Positions 1 to 11,100 of a stretch of DNA of 64,000 nucleotides are shown piece by piece. Position 1 is the first letter of the stretch. Every line of letters begins with the position of its first letter. Origin of the DNA: Neodiprion pinetum (Eukaryota > Arthropoda > Insecta > Hymenoptera > Diprionidae); assembly GCF_021155775.2 (NCBI RefSeq), contig NC_060233.1, positions 23,167,456-23,231,455 of the forward strand, given 5' to 3'. Under the pieces are notes generated by a model, which was not told where the DNA came from, ran no database searches, and saw only the letters and a program-made list of their open reading frames with translations. The position numbers were made by a program, and so were the translations under genes.

Positions 1-665
1 ACTCTTCAAACAGTGACTCCACCCACGACAGAACCGAAAACACAGAAATTTATACTAGAATCGGAAATATACAAATCTTCAGAAAATTTACTTATATACA
101 AAATAAATCAATCAATCTTATAGAAACGAACAACCTCAGATTACAAAACATCCGAACTTATAGAATAATTCATAGAATATAACATATATATAATGATGAT
201 ACCAAAATATTACATAGAACTGTAATAATTCATATAATAGCTTATAAAATTAAAATTTTTTTTAATGAATAATCTTAAGTATATTCACTACATATTTCAA
301 ACATTATATAATTCATGCCTTAATCATAGAATAATAATTGGCATTTATATCAATATTACTTGCCTTAATCGTATATACTCTTAGAATAATCATAATATCA
401 GATATCAAGCACTACTATATCCACTCTAAGTACATTCACTTGTATTTAATTAATCAATATTCTGTTCACTATACTTCACTATTATTCAAGTAATCATAAT
501 TCATTATTAATTAAATGTAAATTTAAGTGATTCACAATTTTTATGTAATATGTTATATGATTTATCACGTTAACCCTTAGAAGTAATCGAATTATGGAAA
601 CTTCACGTCGGTATAACAGCACGCGCTTACTTCGAGCGAGGACGCTCAAATCTTAACAGGGGAGG
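1..665. other. AT-rich non-coding stretch, no gene seen
   Basis: No open reading frame of note and no recognisable motif. The sequence is strongly AT-rich up to about 590 and becomes more GC-balanced over the last 70 bases, just before the probable LTR. Confidence 0.5.
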
Positions 666-1686
666 TGTTACGTGCCAGCCGGTATCCACGGCGGCGCCCT
701 CTCTGCGCCCTACCTGACCAGCGTGCAGTTACCATAAGAGAGCCTTGCGTGCTCTTACCGATAATCGTAGATTAATATCAACACACATAGTTATCATCAT
801 AACGTCCAAATTCTTATATCGATAGTTCTCATACGCTAGATTAACCGTTATTTCATCAGTCAAATTCATAACATACATGGTATATATATTTTTTCCCATT
901 CAACCGTAATAACCCAAAATAATAAAAACCTGCAACAGTTAAGATAACCACAAAGACTAAAACACCGGAAATGTGGGAAGAGAAATCACGGATAGCTCAC
1001 AGAGAAAGAAACCCTTATTCTCAGAATTCGGGATAGTGCCCTCATTTTAATGATAATAAGACCAATCAGCGCTTCGCTGCTTGCTTCTCTAAACCAACCA
1101 CCTCGCGCTAATCCACCACCGAGATCTCACGCACGAACCAGAAACCTTACCCCCAATTATTCCATCATCCTTAACCAATCATCCGAGACCCGCGAGAAAC
1201 CGCGACTCCTTTTGAACTCCTCCTACTTTCTCTCTAATCCAACCTTTCCAGAAAACAGAATAGAAGAGAAGAACTTCAGACTTCATAGAGAACAGATAGG
1301 AACTCTACCGAAATCCTAGAATCAAATCACATCATAATTCATTCAGAACCTCCGAAACTTATTAACAGTTTGTCACTGCGATAGTGATTAACACCGATCT
1401 GTACCACAATTGTAAACCTACCATAGAGAACTAGAAGGAGATTGTTAATAAATGTGTAATTAACCCAAGTGTTGTCATAAATAATTATTTCAATCACGCA
1501 TAGTGATGGTTGCACGAGCCTTACCTAACAAACTCTCAGAATTGTAGGCGAGTTGAACGAGAAGATCTGAGGAGCTGATCAGCGGATTCCAGAGATTAAC
1601 ATATACCAACTACGTAAGTCAGGAGAACAATTTCAATCACGCGGCGAATCAGAATCGACTCGAAACGTTCCTCTCGGAACGTAACA
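666..1686. mobile_element. Probable solo LTR of a retrotransposon, 1021 bp
   Basis: The segment begins TGTTACG and ends CGTAACA, the short perfect inverted ends (TG...CA) of many Ty3/gypsy-type LTRs. The four bases before it (662-665) and after it (1687-1690) are both GAGG, as expected for a 4-bp target duplication. No primer-binding site or polyprotein reading frame follows, so an intact element is not present; recombination between two LTRs would leave this structure. The reading frame at 1050-1319 is a chance frame. Family assignment is inference from the ends only, and no second copy is available in the window. Confidence 0.5.
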
Positions 1687-2217
1687 GAGGGTGTCACCGT
1701 TAGTGAGGCACACGGTCTTGTTTCCAATCTATCCGCTAGGGGCGTCATTGGCCCGGGGTATGATAGATATAGATATATACCGATAAGATAACCTGCTCAT
1801 CGAAGTTTTTGACAGTTCATAACTCAGTGTAAAGTGTGTAAACGATGGATCATCTACACAAGATCTGAAACCGTCTCAAAAGTTGTGAGCCCTCGCTTGA
1901 TGTTTATGGATTTTATTGACTTAAACATTTGAGAATTCCGTTAAAATAAAACAATTCTCATACCTGCCATGCAATGCTAGTAAACATCTCAATCATTTTT
2001 TATTCGCATCTTTCTTCATTTTTGAGTGTTATTCAGGATTGTTGATGCCGAAAAATCAGCTGTTCGGACCTGATTTATGATTGGCTCACCCCGAGGGGAC
2101 AGCGCTGCAGACGGCGAAGACGAGAACCACGGTTTTGCCTCATTATTTGAGTCATTCCCCACCCTACTAGTTTCCAGACCTGTATGTAAGACCGTGTCCA
2201 ATAGGGACAAGTTTTAT

Positions 2218-4380
2218 TACAGCAGAGATGAGTAGGGAGATCTCCAACCCTCGGTTTTTTGTGTTACCGGCTAGGTTGGAGCGTTGACGTGACACCTAGG
2301 TGGCCACGCACCGAAGGTGGCCCACAATCGTCTGCCAGGCATGAAGTTAGGCACGTTCGCAGAGTATATGTAGATATACTCGGTCGATCGAGCTAGTGGT
2401 TGCCAATCGCATCCTTGTCCCCGCTCGCACAGATTTTTCCAAGAATGCAAGAATTGGGATTTTTTTTGTTTCAATTATGAATGTCAACGAATAAAAGTAT
2501 CTCCAGATTTGATAAATTTTGGATTCAATTAGCGGACGCTGAACCAAAATAATTAACCATTCCCAGCCCGAATACTTTTTTTTTATTTTCAATAAATATT
2601 ATTTTTTTATTGACATGAAAATATGTGACGCCTGGTGTTCTCGAATATTTGTACACGCAGTCTATGGAAAAATATACGAAGCCAGCTCGATAAGATTTGT
2701 GCAAAATGTGCAATGGGCAAGTGGTTGGGGGAAATTTTTTTCGCTCGAACTGAATCTTCCAGAGAACCATCAGCGAATTCGAAGCAAGCTTGGAATATAT
2801 ATATACTCGCTATATATATATACATAAGAGCACGCGAGGATTGATCAGTCGAAACATGATTGCGAGAGAGATAACTGAAATTTTTCTCTTCCGGGTTACC
2901 AAATAATGAAACAAAAAAAAGAAAAAAGGAAAAAAAATCTACACACTTGTAGAATTGATTTTTTTCATTCCTTTTTTCCCTTCTCGGTTATCAAAAATAC
3001 AAAAAAGTAAGCGGGATTAAGTAAAAATATGAAATAAAAAAACGTAAGGAAAAAAAATCGGTCCACTCTCACTTTCATTTATTTTCTTTCTTCTGAGTTA
3101 CCCGAAATAAGAAAGGGGCGGAGATTAAGTAAAAAAAAATGGGTGCGTGTACTTATGTACGCGCGTGAGAAGTTATACTTCTTTGGCATCATTAAAAAAC
3201 AATAAAACAAATAACGGATGTCTTACATTATATTTAAAAATGAAACAGATAACGGATGTCTTACATTATATTTAAATAATCTATTAAATTTTTGTCACGA
3301 ACTTTTTATTAAATGTTTTATTAAATTTATTTCTTTATTTTGTAAATATTAAAAAACCAATAATAAATATTCAACATTGATAATTTAATAATATTTAGTA
3401 TTAATTATATTAAATAATGATATTTTAATTTATATCAATAAATAATACATACGGATAACTAACCTCAATTATATTGGAGCACTTGAAAAAGTATTTTATC
3501 ACAATTTTTTCACTAATATTCACAAATTTTTCGAGACTTAATGAATTCGGTTGAGTGGGCAACTTCATCCTGTTAATTTTGTGTTACAGTGATGCGCGCG
3601 CATCTTGAAATTTCACTCTCATCAGTTTTTCATAACGCGCCTAAAGAAGTATAACTTCAAAAAAACGGGATTGAATTTAAAAGAAAAAAAAAAGATTGAA
3701 CTGCGAACGAACCCGTGTCCCGCATCACTCCACCCTCATGTGGTATTCACTCAGCCACACTACAGCTACGTCCATGATTGCGCGTTTGCTCGGTATGTTT
3801 ATGGAGCTTGCTTGGAATTCGCTGATGGTTCTCTGGAAGATTCAGTTCGAGAGAAAAAAATTTCCCCCAACCACTTGCCCATTGCACATTTTGCATAAAT
3901 GTTATCGAGCTGGCTTCGTATATTTTTCCATAGACTGCGTGTACAAATATTCGAGAACACCAGGCGTCATATATTTTCATATCAATAAAAAAATAATATT
4001 TATTAAAAATAAAAAAAAAGTGTTCGGGCTGGGAATGGTTAATTATTTTGGTTCCGCTTCCGCTAATTGAATCCAAAATTTATCAAATCTGGAGATACTT
4101 TTATTCGTTGACATTCATAATTGAAACAAAAAAAATCCCAATTCTTGCATTCCTGGAAACATCTGTGCGAGCGGGGACAAGGATGCGATTGGCAACCACT
4201 TGCTCGATCGACCGAGTATATCTACATATACTCTGAGACGCGCCTAACTTCATGCCTGGCACACGATTGTGGGTCACCTTCGGTGCATGGCCGCCTAGGT
4301 GTCACGTCGACGCTTCAACCTAGCTGGTATCACGAAAAGCCGAGGGCTGGAGATCTCCCTACCACCTACTCATCTCTGTA
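2218..4380. mobile_element. Long foldback element with about 575-bp inverted arms and a 1-kb loop
   Basis: The sequence at 2218-2790 returns as reverse complement at 3805-4380, with substitutions and small indels but alignable over its whole length. Matching blocks include the outer CAGAGATGAGTAGG, the CCTAGG/ACCGAAGGTG block and the inner AACCATCAGCGAATTC block. The loop (2791-3804) is AT-rich and contains poly-A runs and a short tandem duplication. Open frames in the arms are copies of each other in opposite strands and resemble no protein. I see no convincing target duplication at the outer ends. It is a non-autonomous foldback element; superfamily unknown. Confidence 0.8.
3204..3279. repeat. 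Two-copy tandem repeat, period 38 bp
   Basis: The block containing ATAACGGATGTCTTACATTA occurs at 3211 and again at 3249, with flanking A-rich sequence also repeated. It lies in the loop of the 2218-4380 foldback element. Confidence 0.8.
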
Positions 4381-5168
4381 TGCATGATAGGGGAATTTAG
4401 AAGCTGGTGCAAAATCAACATAGATCCTTTTGATACACTTGCAATTTCGTTTCAGCTCGATGATTATTATTGACGCTCGGCAACAACCCAGCGGCATTTC
4501 GCGATAACTAAAATGATAGCAAGAGTTACCGGGATACAATTCCTCAACCAACTAATTCTCAAAAATTGAGAATTTAGGCCGCGAAATTCACCCTTATGTG
4601 CGATGTAACATACATGTGGATGCGTTAGTGTACAACGCAAAACAAATGACTATATCGTTTACTCTTAACCTAGCCAATGCGAATGACGACGGACCGCAAT
4701 TGTGAATCGACCGTGACGGAGGCAAACAAGCAATAAGTAAATGCGTTACGTGGATAATAGTTGCGTGGTAAGAAGAGGGAATAGTTCGGATTCAGGGATC
4801 AGGGTAAATACCGCGTCGTAGACAGTTCGGTTTTGCGCTGACTACTTAATTGATAGACCTGGACGACGACTCACTGCACGACTTGAGGAAGTTTTCAATT
4901 GTTGATCGCGCGCTCACAGCTGATTTGCTTCGCTGAACGTCACATCAACATGTCAACATACCAAGAGAATCAGTGCCATTATGTTCATCGTATTAAGCGA
5001 GCTGAAGTTTTCGCCTGAGCCTGTTGTCACAGCGTTAAAGTGCAGCATGTAACGATTGTCGTCATTTCGGAACGTTGACAACGAATTACTGGGTGACCTG
5101 TGTATTCTCTGGGATCGAAGCGAACGTCCCCGTCCATCTGCTACAGGATCCAGGTGTATATTATCATC
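4381..5168. promoter_or_regulatory. Upstream region and 5' leader of EPG5
   Basis: No reading frame here looks like a protein. The stretch is less AT-rich than its left flank and ends at the EPG5 start codon, so it should hold the promoter and 5' leader. In the EPG5 frame a stop (TGA at 5094) precedes the first ATG at 5169 with no ATG between. No TATA box or initiator can be assigned with confidence. Confidence 0.4.
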
Positions 5169-8100
5169 ATGGCGACAATGGAACGGCAAAAATCTCGGCA
5201 GGTAGGTTAGCCGTTGCACGTTTAATATTGCCATTTTCACTTGTGACGCGACGATTAATCGCATTCTCTATCTACTGTTTCTCGATCTGAATGTACCATA
5301 GAAATGTTGATAGCAACAATCGTCTTTGATAACTTCGGTGTCAGATGTCACTTACACCCTTCGTTGTTCAAACATTGTTTGTACTGTGTTCAACCACACT
5401 ATTATGGCCCTACTAAAGTTACTGTTTAACGAGATTAGAAAAAAAATTCGCATTAGGCAACTCGAAGCCGCCAGAAAGGCAACAAACCATTAGTTGTGGT
5501 TTAGTAAAGCTAAGTATAATCACTTTGAAATAGCTACTCCTGCAGGCTAATTCCAAAGTTTTGGATGATCGATTCTCTTTTGCAATTATGTGTTATGTTA
5601 TCGTACTTCGATCTCACATTTAAGAGTCCACTTTGTATGGACCGCTTGGTCATTGTCTCCAGTTAGGAACATCTGTTACTCTTAATATGTCAGTCAACAA
5701 AACCTTGACACTGATGGAAGCAATTCAATATTATATCTAAGATAGTTGAAAAAAGTTTAAATATTAATCCAATTATCCAAATCGATCTGATTTTCTTTAC
5801 AATCACGTGTATGCCACTTAATTTTTCTATTTCAAGACAATTTTCTATTCTTGGTACTGAAAGCAAATGTTATTCCTTGTAATATTTGGCAATATTTTTT
5901 ATTTGGTTTGTTGTAACATTGCAATATCACTGGCAATGGAATACAGCTGTTAGCACAGTTTTTATCATAATTATTAATTATTCCTGTGCAGTTCACGGTA
6001 AATGATTTTCAGAAGCGGAAGAAAGAGCGAAATCGTATTCCCAATTTGCAAACTGTCGTCCCGGATGCCCCGACCCTGGAAGAATTTGAATGTCTACTTG
6101 GGGAATCCCCAACAAATTATCCTCGTGTCGAAGGAGTGGAAGATATGGAAAGTGAACTGCACGCAGCTGCTATCGATACTGAGATTTATGAGGGTGTAAA
6201 TTCGTGTTCAAGAACTATTGAGTCGGATACTGTAACGGAGCAGTACACCTCAGCTGCTCAGGTAAGAGACTTCAATGCTATTACTGATCGCTAATGCTCT
6301 TCGTAGCAAAACATTGTAAAATTTGATAAACTTATTGAGAACCTGGACTTTTACTGATAGGATATAAGATATTACTTATAAACAAAATAGAAATGCTTCA
6401 AACCAGTACAGATTAACATGGCGTGTTTTGGCCTCTCCCATTTCAGCTTATTGATATGCTTTTTTACTTATTCTAGGAATCCATAGTTATCGATCCAGTG
6501 GATACAGTTGATGGAGATATACCAATTCCATCTGTAGTTGCCAATTCGGTGCATGCACTTGATCGAGATGTAACAATTGCATCGGCACCATTGGAAAATG
6601 ATGAAGAGCAACAAGTTGAAGAATTAAATTCTGTTGTCTCTGAAATGCAGCTCCTGGATGTATCGCCAACTGCTCCAATTATGGACTCGGTGATACAAGT
6701 ACTTCCGGCTGAATCCAATGCTTCAACATCTGGCGTAATAGAGATTGGATCAGAGAAGCAAGATGTCAAAAACATTGAAAAAGCCTCTACAGAAACACAT
6801 GAAGAAGGAACAACTGCCTTGAAAGCGATTAAACCATTCACAGACTTACAGTTGGCGGCACTTTACAACAATAAAGAGTTGGCCTTGGCTGAAACATTTG
6901 TTGCAGAATTTGTCGATACTCAGTTACGAAGCTCTGCTATTAGACAGCAGCATCGCCTCCACGAACTGCTTGTCAGTTATTTACGTGTCAGAAATCACCT
7001 GATAGTCAATTGTCAGGAACTCAATACCTTGAAAACGGATTGTAAAGAAACGCAAAAACAGTTATGGTGCTTGGACAAAGCTTCCATTACGGAATCTGGT
7101 GAATGTCAAGATGGAAATCCAGTTAGCGCAACTCACGAGTATCTTGTTGCTCATTTTAATCAGCAAACATTAGCTGCTTTGTCTCGAAATTTGTCAAGCA
7201 TCAAAGACTTACTGCACAATACTCAAGCCCTGCATTGCTACGAGGCTGAACTACTCAGGCTGCAATTAGAGAACTATATTCAAAGAGTGTGCACCTTGTG
7301 TAAGGATTTTGGAAATCTTCCCCATAATGCGTCAGTGAGCCTCAAGCAAGGCCAAATACCATCACGCATAATACCTCAAATGTGCGAGCTCAGGACATGC
7401 ATTGGAATATTATTTAACTTTCAACGCAGAGTTTTAAAAGACACGAAATTTATATCTGATACGCGAGACTGGCTGTCCCGCTTAGTAGCTGTTCTTCTGA
7501 GGGTCGCTACTTGGCAGGACCACTTATTTTTATTGAACCATATATTGAGATGCCCTGGCGGCATTTCTAATTGGGCAATTGGATTTGTTCAAACACCTGT
7601 CCAATACTATCCTGCGGGGCAGAGTACTTCACCCCTGAACGATCCACATATCGAGCACATTGTTACTGTGATTGCTACTATTATGTTGCCAGTTAAGGAA
7701 CGGGACAAATTTTTGGAGAAGGTAATGGCTTTAACAATTATTATATTGATGATTATGTATATTCACTGAATTATAAAAATTGACGCAATATTATCATCCG
7801 AGCATTTCTGAGAGAAAACTTCCAAGAGTATCAATTTTCCAAGTAATTTCGGTTTTTCATTCCATTTAGTATTGTTATTACCATTTGTTGTGCAAAATCA
7901 TCAAAGGATGATAAATTTTGTCAGTTTACGTATTATTTCAATGGAACAAAAGCCGATGCTAATTAAGGAGATACGTGCAAGTAGAAGGATAAAAAGTAGG
8001 TCATTTTTAAGAATTTAAATACCCACAACTAATTACTCAACTCGATTGGGGTTTGTTTCATCCAAAAGTATGTAGATCGATGTTCTATTAAATTTTTTTT

Positions 8101-11100
8101 TCCAACACAATCAATTATCAGAAAGCATTGTTATTGACAATAATGTCGACCATTTCATTTGGTGATAGTTTTACGATACCCGGGATAAATTAATAACTGC
8201 TCAAATTTCCAGCTTTAAATTTATTCATGCTGGAAAAAAAGTAAATAAAGCTCAGTCTATATACTTTGAAATAAAACTAACTTCAATCAAATTGAATAAT
8301 TGGCTGTTGAGAAATGAATACCCAACATTCGGTCAGTTTTTAGCCGTCTACTCGTATATACCCCCTCAATGATGATTTTTTGATTATGATTACCGATTTT
8401 TATATTGCACTATGTCATATTTTCCAGGTTCAAATATCTCTCCAGGATGCAGGAAGTACTGCAGCTGATACTGTGTGGGTAATGTTGGATGAAGAAGGGG
8501 AAGAAGATGAAGATATTAGAAATGTCGGAGCAAACCTTGGGGAAAGTGACTTGATTGCTATGCTTCATCAGATTCCTTTTGACAAGCTTTTCAAACTGAT
8601 TCTATTCATCAATCAGGAGGGCAATAATTACAGTCAAGAAAAAAGTCTTGTCACTGAGCACCATATGCTGCGGATTTTTGCCTTTTCCTCGATACTGGTC
8701 AGACTGCTCAGGCAAGGCTTGAAAACCTACGATTCTCCAAGATACAGACAACTTGCTAAGAGATTGAGCGCTCTCATTCGAGATATGGTGCAATATGCTA
8801 GTGATCAATGGGAGGCATTTGATAGAACTCAGGTAAGGCGGAAGGCTTGAAATCTATGAAATACAATTTAGATAACAACGTTGCAATGTCCACAGTAATA
8901 TATGAAAACACAAATCAAGGATGAATGGGACCTGCAATCTGAATCAAAAGTTGGGAAAATAGAAAAATCCATAGAAAGAATCTCCAGTTATTTGCACTAA
9001 TTATAGTGATTAGGATTGAAACAACATCCCCACTATATAACAGAAATAAATCTGAGCGAGTTTGAGTAAGAAAAGTTGACGTTTTAATCTCTTCAGAAAC
9101 AGTTCTACAAGAAAATGCTTTGAATGATTAAAATTTGGTGTTTTTGATTCGATTGTAATGTTTTTGGGCTTATTATGTTCACTATAAAGATCGTTAGCGA
9201 TTGCTCGTCAAAAATTTTATACACATTTTTGTTTAGAGTGGATAAAAATAAATTTGTGAGTACGGTAGAACAGATGTTCATGAAGAATTATATTTTCTTA
9301 TTAAAACTATATCAACATGTAAAATTTCTTGAATGTTTTCCAAGCTATTTGTGGAGACTTGGTTAGTAAGTAAAATGAGCTTGAAAACCTTGGAATAAGG
9401 TTAAAAACACTAGAGTTCAATCATTCGGAACGTTCTAATTATCAAACTTTTTCTTTCATCGTAGTCCATATCTCCAGCTGGAAATTGGTTCCAGGTCGAA
9501 TTAGCTGGATTTTTTAATATTTCATAATGCATATTCCCCAATCAAAAGTTCTCATGGACACAAGTCCCAAAAATCAGTAGTTACCGTGATATAGGCTTGG
9601 GAACAAAGGTGTCCAGATTTTTTGATATCTATGGATCTCGTCATTTTCATGAATTATAAAGCTTCAAGGGACTTGAAATCAAACAAATCACTCAAAAAAC
9701 TGCATGATTAATTCTCAAATATAGGCAGGATGCTATGATTGATTCCCTCCACAAACTTGCTGGTTTACTGGAAGGAGGTGCAACGTCAGATTTCGCGTGA
9801 AGAACGAGACCCTCCGACTCTTGCAATAATTGACTTGTCCTATTTTTAACGCGTCTGCGGAGTTTCTGCGAATCGACTGTGCAGTTTTTGAGTGAAATAT
9901 TTGATTTCGAGTCCCCTTTGAAGCTTTGTGATTCTTAAAAATCTCTTAATCCAGATATATTAAAAAATCCATACACCCTTCCTCTTAAGCCTATATCTTG
10001 GAAAATACTGATTTTTGGGATTTGTGTCCATGAGAACTTTTGATCAGCAGAATATATACTATAACATACTGAAAATCCAGCCAATTTGACCGAGACCCAA
10101 TGTCCATAAGGATTTTGCGGGCTCCATTGCTCAGATTCATTTTCATTACATAGGGGTCTCTTTTGATTAGTGGTCAATATCATTGGTGCTAATGACATTG
10201 CTGGAGATTTCATTGACAGGTTTTTTTTTTCTCTTTTCTTAAGTTTTATGGGTAGTGCTTTGTTTACGTTTAGTCGACACACACCATGTTGGGTCTTGGT
10301 CTAATTTTAACCCTCTGTGGCACTGTATCTCATATATGAGACACATTTTTTGAATCGGTTATTCACGATTTACAATCAATTTTTGAGACATGCTGTGATT
10401 TTTTTGGCTTAATTGAACTTCTAAGATGTCAATGTTGATGTATTAAAAGGGATTATGATGATTCCATGAATATAGTGATCGCTATAAATAAACAAAGTGT
10501 TGAAAATGCCTATTTTTACAGAATAATTGTAATTGTGGGAAGGTTATGGGGTCTAGAAAAGTGGTACTCGGTAATCTTAGATTTTCGGGGTTGCTAAAAA
10601 CCAACGTAAAAACTTCAAAATTGAAAACGGCGGATCCAATATGGCAAACTTAAAATAAAAAATTCATCCGCTTTGCTTTAAATTTGTTACTACAAAGGTT
10701 TTCGGGGTTGCTGAAAACGAATCCCATGTCAAAATTAAACAATTCAAAACTGCTGATCCAATATGGTGAACTGAAAATATAAAAAATGACTGTACTCGCT
10801 CATATTAGATCCACAATTTTGAATATTGAAAATTTCTCTGATCTGCCTCCATTTTTTAAATCAGCTACCTTAAGAACCCTTATATACTCAGTTTTAAGAA
10901 ATTTGACTGCAAGGAAAAATGTATGCTTCAAAAAGTTAAACTTTGTCTGAAACAAAAACCTTGAATGTCAAATTAGACTACAAGAACTTTTCTATGTTAC
11001 TGTGGATAAAATAACTTACAAACACGTTTCAAGAAATACTTTATAACTGTAGGTGGCTGACCAGTCAATGCTCAGTAGACTGCAAACAGAGTATGACAGT

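Noticed and set aside
1050..1319. 89-codon frame inside the proposed LTR
   Set aside because: Low complexity, no homology, and lies wholly within the solo LTR.
2525..4070. Frames of 70-124 codons with shared peptides in the first foldback
   Set aside because: They are mirror copies in the two arms and read on both strands; no family resemblance.
9935..10282. Open frame whose peptide (around SWTQIPKIS) recurs in frames near 48466-48965
   Set aside because: The shared peptide follows from the duplicated inverted-repeat element read on either strand; arms are not biased to synonymous changes as far as I can see, and there is no protein resemblance.
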